Shown here piece after piece: positions 17,182-26,249 of a DNA stretch of 45,114 nt; position 1 is the first letter of the stretch; each line of letters begins with the position of its first letter. Under the pieces are notes generated by a model, which was given only the letters and a program-made list of their open reading frames with translations, had not been told where the DNA came from and did not search any database. The stretch lies in NCBI GenBank assembly GCA_023248745.1, contig JAHFDZ010000008.1:1-45114 (forward strand), in the 5' to 3' direction. Origin of the DNA: Myxococcales bacterium. Lineage in GTDB: Bacteria > Myxococcota_A > Polyangia > Polyangiales > Polyangiaceae. A program made the translations under genes and the position numbers.

Positions 17182-20016
17182 ATGGGGCGAGCGGTATGGA
17201 GGGTTGGACTGGTCGCTACGCTCTGCACGCTTCAGTGCGCGAAGCTCGACTACCTCGGAAGCGATTGCGGCAACGGTGCGGTAGACCCCATCCACGAGGA
17301 CTGCGACGGCGCAAGCTTTGGCTTGGCACCTTCGGGCAATCGCTTGCTTGTTTGCGGCAAAGTTGCCGCGAGTGCTTGCCGCTTCGTTTGCGGGAAGGAC
17401 TCGCAATGCCCGAGTGATGACTGGGCGTGCAAGGCAGGCGTTTGCATTAAGATTCCTGACGGCTTTACGGCGCCTGGACTCGACGTTCTGGGGCCTGCGG
17501 GATCAGTCAAGTCAGTTGACTTTGACGCTAACGGCACAGACGACGTGCTCGTTGAGCCACTCGATGTCAATGCACCGTACATCGCTTATTTTGGAATCGC
17601 CGATCCAGCGAAAGCGAAAGCGCAAACACTGTTTCCTGCAGGCGCGATGTGCGTAGCGGACGCCCCACGAGGAGAGGGCGCAGAGAAGCAAGCCCGCGCC
17701 ACACTGGTTGCAAGTTTCGACGATGGCATGCAAGTGACGATGGCGCGCGCAAGAGAATCAGGTGAGCACAACGCGACGACGGAGCTTGAGCCGCTTTCTT
17801 TCGCGTCTGCAGAAGTTCGGTCTGCAGGCATTGATTTTCTCTACTCCACTCGGTACGGCGGAAATCTCAATGGCAGACTTACGGCGTGGGTACACGGTGG
17901 GGATGGCGAAGACGACACGCTTTCAAGTTTTGACTACTTGCAAACGCGGCTGCTTTCGATGCGTGCACCCGTTGACACGCATCGCATCGTGACCGTCGTG
18001 CCCGCAGACGCGGGCAATGGCTGTTTGCGACTTGCCATTTTCACGCGCGGTGTTCTAAGCCCCGATGCGGGCAGTCTTCAAATTCTAACGCCGGACTCGA
18101 ACTGCACTTGGGCGAAGTACAGCACGCGGCTGTTGGAAGGACACTATCCGGCAAGTCGCGGACACCAAGGGGTTTTCGTCGCCGACCTCGATGGCGATGG
18201 CGTCAACGATCTGATCGTGAACGCGCGAAAAGCGACGCCAGCTGGATCGCAAACCGAATCGTTCGTGCTCCGCGGCCCGCTTGACGGTCAACTTGTTCCG
18301 TTACTTGACGACACGTCTCTTCCCAATGGCGCTCAAAGTGTCGTGATCGCGGCCGCAACGGTGAAAGGTTACAAAAAACCAGCCCTGCTGACCTGTCAGC
18401 GTTACGGAACGCTCAACCCCGACGGGCTGTGCTTGAGCGAATCTGGCAGAACCCTCTCGGTATTGTTAATTCGCTTTCCAAACGATGCCGCGAGCGCGTA
18501 CCCAACCCGCGAGACGCTCGCGCTCGATCCCCTTGTCGCTGGCTTTTCGGATCTCAACGGCGACGGCCAAGATGATGTCTGGGCTTGGTCGCAAGGCAGC
18601 ACGGGGCCGCGGATTTTTGCGGCAACGCCGAGCGGATTTTTTAGCACCGGCCTCGTCGAACACCGGTCATCAACGCCGCTCGGCATCACGTCGATCATGA
18701 TCGACAAATTGCCGCGCGACATCATCGCGCTCACCGAGTCAACCGATTCGTCTGCCGGCCTCGAGAGCGCCGTGCTCGTCACGCGTGGCAACCGCGTTGC
18801 TTCGCAATTGAACGCGAGGCAAGTGGCGCGCGTCGCTGGGCGTGCCCAACTTGCCGCGTTTGAGCCCACCTACAACACGACGCCGGCGCTGATTCCCCTC
18901 GTCGCGTGTACGTCCGCCGATTGCGACCCGTCGCCCGATTCACGCAAAATCGCTTCGTTCGACGTCACGACATTGCGGCCATTGGCGAGCCAATGGCTCG
19001 CATCCCCTAGCCTCCTCTGGTGCGGAACCGCCGTCGAACCGCACCATTTCTTCACGGACCACCCTCACGTGCGTGCTCAAGTGAGCGCTTTCACACTCAC
19101 AACGACCTCGGGCAGAGTCGCTCTCGAACCTGACACACGCGCGTTGACGGTGTCAGCGGGAAGGTACGGCACGTCAGCTCAAGGACAGTTCTTCGGCGCG
19201 CGATTGCGTTGGGGACGACTCCGCGCCGGACGAATCCCCGATCAGCTGGACTGCACGCAAGAGATCTCTCGCGTGACCGAAAGCGTCGCCGTTGCTCCGA
19301 TGCTTGCCGCAAGTGATCCTCGATTTGCGGGTAGCGATGTGTCGCTCTTACTCGCAACCTATTCGCAACGTGCCAACAGCCCGTTTGGAGAATTCGCGGG
19401 GCGGGCCTTTGCCGTGAGCCCTTCGGCGAGCCCGAAGACGGTCTCGATTGTGCCCGAGCCGGCATTCGGAGGCTACCGCGCTATCTACGCCGAGGCCCAC
19501 GACGTCGACGGCGACGGCGACAATGACTTTATCGTTCTCGAACGCGAACGCGGCATCGATGGAGATCGCACGCGTGCTCGGCCGGTCCTCTACATGAACG
19601 TACCCTGCGAAAGCTCCGGCAGCGGCCGATGCCTCTTCGTCAAAAATATTGTCGATACCCAAGGCAAGACTCTTGACCGTTTTGACGCGGCCTCGGGTGA
19701 GGGGCTCGCGCTCTCACGTTCACCCACTGACGGTGGGCTCGATAAGGTATGGCGCGAGTGGTGGCTCGCAAGCATCCGACAGGACGTCGACACGAAGACG
19801 GGCATGACACACGATAGTGTGGTCACCCAACGCATTCGCGCAGTTGGCACTGACGATACGATTGCCTTCGACACGACAAGCGAAAGGCACGAACTCACGC
19901 CGCTCCAACTCAACGCCCAAAACCAACATCTGGCTTGGGGCGACTTTGATGGCGACGGCGTTTTGGACCTTCTCTACGCAAGCGACAAAGGGTCGCGGTT
20001 GCACAGGCGTGAGTAA
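17182..20016 (+). CDS. FG-GAP/VCBS repeat lipoprotein, paralogue 1 of 3
   Basis: Surface lipoprotein of 944 residues. The signal peptide (RVGLVATLCTLQC) ends in a lipobox Cys. A Cys-rich head follows with CGNGAVDPIHEDCDG, resembling the DUF4215-type motif of myxobacterial proteins, and paired cysteines to about residue 90. The rest is beta-rich with five DxDxDGxxD-type calcium loops: VDFDANGTDD, VADLDGDGVND, FSDLNGDGQDD, HDVDGDGDND and WGDFDGDGVLD. These are FG-GAP/VCBS blades of a likely beta-propeller. It ends with a basic tail (GSRLHRRE). It is followed by two paralogues of the same layout. FG-GAP proteins bind ligands or partners at the cell surface; no partner is evident here. Confidence 0.85.
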   Translation: MGRAVWRVGLVATLCTLQCAKLDYLGSDCGNGAVDPIHEDCDGASFGLAPSGNRLLVCGKVAASACRFVCGKDSQCPSDDWACKAGVCIKIPDGFTAPGLDVLGPAGSVKSVDFDANGTDDVLVEPLDVNAPYIAYFGIADPAKAKAQTLFPAGAMCVADAPRGEGAEKQARATLVASFDDGMQVTMARARESGEHNATTELEPLSFASAEVRSAGIDFLYSTRYGGNLNGRLTAWVHGGDGEDDTLSSFDYLQTRLLSMRAPVDTHRIVTVVPADAGNGCLRLAIFTRGVLSPDAGSLQILTPDSNCTWAKYSTRLLEGHYPASRGHQGVFVADLDGDGVNDLIVNARKATPAGSQTESFVLRGPLDGQLVPLLDDTSLPNGAQSVVIAAATVKGYKKPALLTCQRYGTLNPDGLCLSESGRTLSVLLIRFPNDAASAYPTRETLALDPLVAGFSDLNGDGQDDVWAWSQGSTGPRIFAATPSGFFSTGLVEHRSSTPLGITSIMIDKLPRDIIALTESTDSSAGLESAVLVTRGNRVASQLNARQVARVAGRAQLAAFEPTYNTTPALIPLVACTSADCDPSPDSRKIASFDVTTLRPLASQWLASPSLLWCGTAVEPHHFFTDHPHVRAQVSAFTLTTTSGRVALEPDTRALTVSAGRYGTSAQGQFFGARLRWGRLRAGRIPDQLDCTQEISRVTESVAVAPMLAASDPRFAGSDVSLLLATYSQRANSPFGEFAGRAFAVSPSASPKTVSIVPEPAFGGYRAIYAEAHDVDGDGDNDFIVLERERGIDGDRTRARPVLYMNVPCESSGSGRCLFVKNIVDTQGKTLDRFDAASGEGLALSRSPTDGGLDKVWREWWLASIRQDVDTKTGMTHDSVVTQRIRAVGTDDTIAFDTTSERHELTPLQLNAQNQHLAWGDFDGDGVLDLLYASDKGSRLHRRE

Positions 20017-20042
20017 GGGCTAGCCGTTCATTACGACCTTCC

Positions 20043-20077
20043 TTGCCAGGATCGCGCACGCTTGCGATTCTCGTTCG
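20043..20077 (+). promoter_or_regulatory. Conserved two-box leader of FG-GAP lipoprotein gene 2
   Basis: TTGCCAG (20043-20049), 12 bases, TTGCGAT (20062-20068), 9 bases, then GTG 20078. Spacing is identical to the leaders at 17147 and 22943, and CCTTCC just upstream is shared with the third leader. The possible promoter is TTGCCA, 17 bases, GATTCT, with the start codon at the expected transcription start. Confidence 0.5.
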
Positions 20078-22930
20078 GTGCGTCGGATCTCGTGCAACAT
20101 CGGAATGGTCGTAGCGCTCTTCACGATCCAGTGCGCGAAGGTCGATTTTCTTGGCAGCTATTGCGGCAACGGCGCGGTCGATTCATCTGGCGGTGAAGAT
20201 TGTGACGGAGACAGTTACGTTTCGTTACGCGAAAGTATCACGAGGCACAATTGGCAGTGCGGGGCCGAAGGGCGAAGCGCGTGTCACTTTATTTGCAGCA
20301 AAGATGTGCCTTGCCCCAGCGACAATTGGGCATGCGGCGCAGGTATTTGCGTCAAGAAAACTGACGAATTTGATAGGGAGCCGCTCGACGTCGTTGGCCC
20401 TGCAGGCCGCGTCGCGGCGATCGATCTTGATGGCGATGCGACCGATGACGCCATCGTCGAACCTATCGACGAGAATGCCCCACACATCGCGCGCTTTTCA
20501 ATTTCCGATTCTATCAGGTCGAAAGCGACAACGCTCTTTCCAGCAGACGCGGTAATTGCCCTGACGCGCACAAATGCAGCGCAACTCAAAGGAACAAGCC
20601 CGACGGAAACGGTCACCCTCATCGCGCAACTTGCGCATGGAGCACAAGTCACACTCGCAAGCGCAAGTGAAGGGATTGATCACACTCGCGAACTTGAAGG
20701 CTTGCCGTTGGTGTCAGAAGAGATCAACGCCGCAGCGATCGATTTTCTCTATCCCGTAGCCGGAACGAATCACGTCGCGCTGTTTGCGTGGGTCCATGGG
20801 GCGAATGGAAACGACGACGCACTTGCACTCTTTGACTTCACGGAAAGAACGACCAAGACGCTGTTCAATTTGCCCGTCGTCGACCGGTACGGAGCGCCGC
20901 TGACGGAGCATCGCATCGTCGTCGCGATTCCGCCCGATAGAGAAGCGCCTTGCATGCGCCTCGCCGTGTTCACCCGCGATGCGGAAGCGCCGGCTTCCGG
21001 AGAGTTGCAAATACTGCGGCCAAACGCGGCGTGCGACTGGTCCGTACCGCATGGGTCCTATGCAATCGCTGGACGTTACCCCGTTACGCCACCTGGAAAA
21101 AACGCGGTGTTCGTCGCCGACGTCGACGGCGATGGTTTGAACGATCTTATGGTCAACGCGAGGCACAAAACAGAGTCAAAAACAGACCCCATCTACCTGC
21201 ATGGTCCACTAAACGGACAGTTCGCTTCGTTTACGGGCATTGCATCAGGCACCGGCGCACTGCAGAACGTGCTGCTCGGCGTGGGCAAGCTTGCGGGGTA
21301 CAAGCACCCCGTATTCTTGGGGTGTCAGCGCTACGGTGTTCTCGCTGAAAACCTCTGCGCGACAGACGACGGAGACGATCTGTCCTACAAAGTCATCTTC
21401 GCCCCGAACGCCACCGCAACTTCCTATCTTACCGTGCCGCTCGAGTACGTCGATCGTGACGTCCGCTCAGCAGGCTTCTCTGATCTCAATGGGGATGGGC
21501 TCGACGACGTTTGGGCTTGGCACGTTGGTGCAACGGGTCCTCAGATCTTCGAAGCCACGCCGACGGGTCATCGCGAGACCGCGTTCCTCGATTACGCGTC
21601 ATCCAATCTACTCGGCGTAGCGTCCATTTCCCTCGATGGCTCGTCAGCTCGCGATCTCATCGCGGTCACCCATTCGAGCGAACAGGTCGGTAGCGCTAGC
21701 CGCACCAGTGAAGTCCGGTTGGCAAGAGGCAATCCCGATATCGAAAAAATGAGCGCCTCGCACGTCGTCCGCGTTCCTGGGCGTGCGTCACTTTCGGCGC
21801 ACGACGCCATCGGGAAAGGCGCTCCGTCGCTCGTAACGCTCGCGTCATGCGTGTCGGACAATTGCAGTGAGGCGTCAAATTCGCGCGTATCGTCATCCTT
21901 CAACGTCACCACCCTCAGACCCCTCAGCACCGGATGGCTCGCAGCTCCCGCATCTCTTCCTTGCAGCCCAGCGGACCTCATTTTTGGCGAAGTGTTTGAG
22001 CACCCCAATTCGCGTCCACGCATGGGCAATCAAGTCGGCGCCGTGACGCAGTCGAACGATGCTAGCGACGCCCAAATCGTCACAGTGGCTGCCTGGCAGA
22101 ACGTGTTTGACCCCAATAACCCTTCTATTTTTGGCGGACTCCAACCCGTGGGCATTGTTCGATGGGGACGACTGCGATCGACCAAACTGATTACAGACGT
22201 CTCATGCAGTTTTATCTTGGGCCTGACCGAGAGCATCGCGCTCGCGCCATCTGCGACCGAAGGATCAGATTCATGGATCATGTTGGGCACGCTGTCGAAG
22301 TCAAAGACGTGGACGCCCACAGCGACGGATCTCAAAGGCGTCGCCTATCTCCTGACACCTTCGACGGAATCAAGGGCGATTACGATTGTCCGCACCGCGT
22401 CCGAGAGCGATGGCTACCGCGCCGTCTACGCCGAGCATCACGACGTTGACGGCGACGGCGACAATGATTTTGTGGTGCTCGAACGCGTCAATGGCCTCGA
22501 CGGAGACCGCACGCGCGGCAGGCCCGTGCTCTACATGAACGAACCGTGTGAAAAGGACGCTACCCGGCGTTGCCTTTTCGTAAAGAAAATTGACGCATTC
22601 GAAGTGGCGTCGGGCGAAAGTTTCGCGTGGCAACGTTCCCACGTCGACGAAGCGCGCGCTTCCAAGTGGCCTGAGTGGTGGCTCGCGACGATTCGGCACG
22701 ACGAAGCGGAAGCGAAAGATACGTTCGTCACCCAACGCATTCGCATCGCCGGCACCGATCGCAACGTCACGTTCGAAGCCACGAGCGAGAAGCACGAGAT
22801 CGACGTGCCCAAAATCGGCGCAACGCAGCAGCGCCTGACGTGGGGCGACTTCGACGGCGACCAGATACTCGACTTGCTCTACGTCACCGACCGTGGCTCT
22901 CGTCTCTATCGACGGCAAATGGCGCGCTGA
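20078..22930 (+). CDS. FG-GAP/VCBS repeat lipoprotein, paralogue 2 of 3
   Basis: Lipoprotein of 950 residues with the same plan as its upstream neighbour. The signal peptide (NIGMVVALFTIQC) ends in the lipobox Cys, and CGNGAVDSSGGEDCDG begins the Cys-rich head. Five calcium-loop motifs lie at matching positions: IDLDGDATDD, VADVDGDGLND, FSDLNGDGLDD, HDVDGDGDND and WGDFDGDQILD. The tail is GSRLYRRQMAR. GTG at 20078 is supported by the leader spacing shared by all three genes. The paralogues have diverged clearly in sequence yet keep length, cysteines and calcium loops, so all three look functional. Whether they form hetero-oligomers is open. Confidence 0.85.
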   Translation: MRRISCNIGMVVALFTIQCAKVDFLGSYCGNGAVDSSGGEDCDGDSYVSLRESITRHNWQCGAEGRSACHFICSKDVPCPSDNWACGAGICVKKTDEFDREPLDVVGPAGRVAAIDLDGDATDDAIVEPIDENAPHIARFSISDSIRSKATTLFPADAVIALTRTNAAQLKGTSPTETVTLIAQLAHGAQVTLASASEGIDHTRELEGLPLVSEEINAAAIDFLYPVAGTNHVALFAWVHGANGNDDALALFDFTERTTKTLFNLPVVDRYGAPLTEHRIVVAIPPDREAPCMRLAVFTRDAEAPASGELQILRPNAACDWSVPHGSYAIAGRYPVTPPGKNAVFVADVDGDGLNDLMVNARHKTESKTDPIYLHGPLNGQFASFTGIASGTGALQNVLLGVGKLAGYKHPVFLGCQRYGVLAENLCATDDGDDLSYKVIFAPNATATSYLTVPLEYVDRDVRSAGFSDLNGDGLDDVWAWHVGATGPQIFEATPTGHRETAFLDYASSNLLGVASISLDGSSARDLIAVTHSSEQVGSASRTSEVRLARGNPDIEKMSASHVVRVPGRASLSAHDAIGKGAPSLVTLASCVSDNCSEASNSRVSSSFNVTTLRPLSTGWLAAPASLPCSPADLIFGEVFEHPNSRPRMGNQVGAVTQSNDASDAQIVTVAAWQNVFDPNNPSIFGGLQPVGIVRWGRLRSTKLITDVSCSFILGLTESIALAPSATEGSDSWIMLGTLSKSKTWTPTATDLKGVAYLLTPSTESRAITIVRTASESDGYRAVYAEHHDVDGDGDNDFVVLERVNGLDGDRTRGRPVLYMNEPCEKDATRRCLFVKKIDAFEVASGESFAWQRSHVDEARASKWPEWWLATIRHDEAEAKDTFVTQRIRIAGTDRNVTFEATSEKHEIDVPKIGATQQRLTWGDFDGDQILDLLYVTDRGSRLYRRQMAR

Positions 22931-22942
22931 TCGCGGCCTTCC

Positions 22943-22977
22943 TTGCCAGACCCGAGCAACCTTGCGATCCTTTTCGG
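22943..22977 (+). promoter_or_regulatory. Conserved two-box leader of FG-GAP lipoprotein gene 3
   Basis: TTGCCAG (22943-22949), 12 bases, TTGCGAT (22962-22968), 9 bases, then ATG 22978. It begins 12 bp after the stop of the preceding paralogue. It decides the start of gene 3, whose frame is open far upstream inside gene 2. Confidence 0.5.
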
Positions 22978-25815
22978 ATGCGTCGGGCAGCATTCGCAGT
23001 AGCCACGCTAAGCGTGCTCGGCACGGTTCAGTGCGCAAGGCTCGAATCGCTTGGATCCGCTTGCGGCAACGGCGCCGTTGAATCCCAGCGCGAGGATTGT
23101 GACGGAAGCAGCTACATTTCAACCGCGACGCCAACCCCTGGGCGCGCGTGGGCTTGCGAGCCCGCCGGCGGGGTCAACGCCTGCCGCTTTGCGTGTGGTC
23201 TAAGCGTGTCATGCCCCAACGATGATTGGGTTTGTCGCTCCGGTATTTGCGTCAATGTTGTTGACGAATTTGTTGCGACGCCACTCGACAAAGTTGGATC
23301 GGTGGGCCACGTGAGCGTGACCGACCTCGATGGCGACAAAGTGGATGATGTTCTCGCTGAGCCGATGAGCATCAATGCACCGTACGTGGCGCACTTCGCG
23401 ATCGCGGATTCGGCAGGCACAAGCACAACGCCACTATTTCCTGCCGAAGCGGCGGCACTTGTTCAATATTCGAACGGTTCACCTCCCGCGATAGCTATGC
23501 AACTTGACGATGGCGCGCGCGTGACGATCGCTCGCGCTGCCGGGCTGCGGGAACTCGAAAGCGTGCCTCTGGCGTCTGCAGAGGTGCAAGCGGCGGCCAT
23601 CGACTTCCTCTCTCCCGCGGAGAATACGACCATCTTCACGCTGTATCCGGGAGGTGACACCGTTCACTTGGCGCTGTTCGCCTGGGTGCACGGCGCGAAG
23701 GGGAATGACGACACCTTTTCACGCTTCGACTTTACGAACAGCGCTCGCACCGATTTTTTCAAGATGGCCGCGATGGATCAACACGGCGCACAGCTCGATG
23801 AGCATCGCATCGTTATCGCCATTCCGAGTGACAGCAAGATCCCTTGCACGCGATTCGCCGTCTTTACGCGTGACGCAGCAGATCCTAGTTCTGGGCTTCT
23901 TCAAATTCTAACGCCCGAGCTCACGCGGTGCGATTGGTTGAGACCGCACAAAACCTACGCCATCCCGGGTCGCTATCCCGCTTCGCGCCAAGCAGGCGCC
24001 GTGTTCGTTGCCGACCTCGACGGCGATGGAGATAGCGATCTGATCGTGAATGCGAGAAAGACGACCGAGTCGGCCTCTGAACCGATGGTGCTTCGCGGTC
24101 CACTCGACGGGCAATTGGTTCCAATTCTTGACAATAAAGTCCAAACCGTCGTCGTGGGAGTGGGCCGCGTGCAGGGCTACGCACATCCGGCGCTGCTGAC
24201 GTGCAATCGCGTTGGCGCGCTCGTCGATGAGGGCCTGTGCATCAGCGAATCGACATTGCAAACGTTGATGGCGATTCGATATCCAAACGACGACGCAAGC
24301 GCCTACACCGGCGCCCTAGTTGCGGCGGACTCGATCGTCGCCGGCTTCGCCGATCTCAACGGCGACGGCTACGACGACATCTGGACATGGGGTCGCGGCG
24401 GCACAGGGCCGAGCTACATTGAGACCACCCCCGACGGTTTTTTTCGAAGCAGCCTCATCGACCATGGTTCACCTGCCGTCATCAGCGTGGCATCGGGTTC
24501 ACTCGACGAGTCCAAGGCGCGAGACCTCGTCGCGGTCACAGAGCTCGCCTCTGACTTAGGAGTCACGAGCGAGGTGCGCGTCACAAGAGGCCATCCACTC
24601 GCGCAAGAAATGGTCGCAAAAGTTGTCGCGCGATTGCCGGGACACGTGAAGGCAACCGTACATGACGCCTTTGCTCGCCGTGCGCTTCCGTCGATCGCGC
24701 TCGTCTCGTGTGATTCAAGCAATTGCAACCAAGCTTCGAACTCGCGCGATGCGGCTCCGTTCACTGTGACGCCCCTTCGTCCACTCGCACCCGACTGGCT
24801 CGCAGCGCCTGCCTATCTCGGTTGCTACGATCCACAAACGGCGCTGTTCGACCGTACCGATCCCCATCCGCGACTGCGCAAGCGTCTGGGCGTCGTCGCA
24901 CTTCCGACCAAGAGCACAACGGGAGTACCTGATGTGCAAGTTGTGACCGTCGCTACCGGGAAGTTCGCGAGCGGAAGCATCGTCGCCACGCTTCGATGGG
25001 GTCGCCTGCGCGCAGGTAAGGTTGCTGATCAAATCCGCTGCGGCGACGCCGAGTCCATTCCGATCGCGCACCTTACCGAAAGCGTCGCTCTGGCACCCAC
25101 GATAACCTCCATCGCCGATGCTTGGCTCATGCTCGGCACGTACTCGAAAACGACAAAGACCGTCCCCGACCCGCGCGATCTCAAAGGCGTCGCGTACGCG
25201 CTCACGCCTCTCGCGCCGCCCAAAGAGACACGCATCATCCCAGCACCCGCATTCGGCGACTATCGCGCGATCTATGCCGAGTCGCATGACATCGACGGCG
25301 ACGGCGATAGCGATTTCGTCGTCCTCGAGCGCAAGGACTCGCCAGACGGCACAAGCGCCGCCCGGCCAGCGTTTTACGTAAACGCACCGTGTGACGACGC
25401 GCCACAGGAGCGCTGCTTATTCGTTAAGTACATTGACATGCAAGTTAAGAAACCTGACGGAACGGCCGACCATTTTTTTGTGAGCGCATCGGGCGATGGC
25501 GTTTCACTCCAGCGCTCGCACATCGATGAAGCCCGCGACGCGAAGTGGCCCGAATGGTGGCTCGCCATCCTTGTGGGCGACGCCGCCGCAGGCACTGGTA
25601 AGGTGGTCACCCAGCGAATTCGGATCGCAGGCGTCGATCGCAACGTGACGTTTGCACCAAGCACCAGCGACCCTCCTCGCGAAGTCCCTACGCCGAGAAG
25701 CGATGCGACCCATCAAGAAGTCGCCTGGGGCGACATCGACGGCGACGGCGCTCTCGACCTTCTCTACACAACCGACCGCGGCTCGCGCTTGTATCGGCGC
25801 GCGCAGCAGAAGTAG
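22978..25815 (+). CDS. FG-GAP/VCBS repeat lipoprotein, paralogue 3 of 3
   Basis: Lipoprotein of 945 residues. The frame is open from 22675, but ATG 22978 gives the signal peptide (RRAAFAVATLSVLGTVQC) and the conserved leader spacing, so the longer version is an artefact overlapping gene 2. The Cys-rich head has CGNGAVESQREDCDG. Calcium-loop motifs are TDLDGDKVDD, VADLDGDGDSD, FADLNGDGYDD, HDIDGDGDSD and WGDIDGDGALD. The basic tail reads GSRLYRRAQQK. Together with its two neighbours it forms a tandem triplet that probably arose by duplication of a whole gene including its 5' leader. The function of the family is unknown; display at the outer surface is likely from the lipobox. Confidence 0.85.
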   Translation: MRRAAFAVATLSVLGTVQCARLESLGSACGNGAVESQREDCDGSSYISTATPTPGRAWACEPAGGVNACRFACGLSVSCPNDDWVCRSGICVNVVDEFVATPLDKVGSVGHVSVTDLDGDKVDDVLAEPMSINAPYVAHFAIADSAGTSTTPLFPAEAAALVQYSNGSPPAIAMQLDDGARVTIARAAGLRELESVPLASAEVQAAAIDFLSPAENTTIFTLYPGGDTVHLALFAWVHGAKGNDDTFSRFDFTNSARTDFFKMAAMDQHGAQLDEHRIVIAIPSDSKIPCTRFAVFTRDAADPSSGLLQILTPELTRCDWLRPHKTYAIPGRYPASRQAGAVFVADLDGDGDSDLIVNARKTTESASEPMVLRGPLDGQLVPILDNKVQTVVVGVGRVQGYAHPALLTCNRVGALVDEGLCISESTLQTLMAIRYPNDDASAYTGALVAADSIVAGFADLNGDGYDDIWTWGRGGTGPSYIETTPDGFFRSSLIDHGSPAVISVASGSLDESKARDLVAVTELASDLGVTSEVRVTRGHPLAQEMVAKVVARLPGHVKATVHDAFARRALPSIALVSCDSSNCNQASNSRDAAPFTVTPLRPLAPDWLAAPAYLGCYDPQTALFDRTDPHPRLRKRLGVVALPTKSTTGVPDVQVVTVATGKFASGSIVATLRWGRLRAGKVADQIRCGDAESIPIAHLTESVALAPTITSIADAWLMLGTYSKTTKTVPDPRDLKGVAYALTPLAPPKETRIIPAPAFGDYRAIYAESHDIDGDGDSDFVVLERKDSPDGTSAARPAFYVNAPCDDAPQERCLFVKYIDMQVKKPDGTADHFFVSASGDGVSLQRSHIDEARDAKWPEWWLAILVGDAAAGTGKVVTQRIRIAGVDRNVTFAPSTSDPPREVPTPRSDATHQEVAWGDIDGDGALDLLYTTDRGSRLYRRAQQK

Positions 25816-25825
25816 GTTCTAACAA

Positions 25826-26139
25826 ATGGCGACGGACAAATTCGAAATGATTGCTGTCGCGGTCTCCCTGTCGTCCATCTCCTCACGATTGCGCTCGTCA
25901 TCGCGTTCGTTCGTCAACGGAGCGTCACGGCCATGGTGCTGATGATCACATCCGCTTGCCTCAACCTCTTTAGCTCTGCGCTGTCTCTCGTCATGGTGAG
26001 CGTGCGCACGGATTTCATCTTGGCCACTTCGATCGCGACGAACGCTGTCAACTTGCTTGGTCACGCCTCGCTCATCGCAAGCTGCGTCGTACTCGCCACC
26101 GCCCGAAAAGCCGACCCGCAACCCACCCACCGATGGTGA
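25826..26139 (+). pseudogene. Small three-helix membrane protein gene, apparently frameshifted
   Basis: Two adjacent frames together read as one protein of about 104 residues. ATG 25826 begins ATDKFEMIAVAV. The coding signal then shifts to the other frame around 25855-25870 and goes on through LPVVHLLTIALVIAFVRQRS, MVLMITSACLNLFSSALSLVMVSV and LATSIATNAVNLLGHASLIASCVVL to a stop at 26139. These are three clear transmembrane helices. The change corresponds to one missing base. In the first frame translation would stop at about 38 residues; in the second, only ATG 25933 could start, losing helix one. It lies 10 bp after the third FG-GAP gene. It may be a pseudogene or an assembly error; no slippery heptamer for programmed frameshifting is visible. 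Confidence 0.55.
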
Positions 26140-26249
26140 TGCGCGCCATTGATCGCTTACGTCCGAGCGCGATCCCCACGTGGCATCAGCCAACGCGGTT
26201 AGCTGGTGGTCCACGTCCGACTCACCCAAGCGCCCCGCGATCCCCGACT

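Noticed and set aside
22675-22977. N-terminal extension of the third FG-GAP gene
   Set aside because: It overlaps the end of gene 2, is Arg-rich and precedes the real signal peptide and shared leader at 22978.
25855-25870. Programmed -1 frameshift in the small membrane-protein gene
   Set aside because: No slippery heptamer followed by a stem-loop is visible, so mutation or sequence error is more likely.
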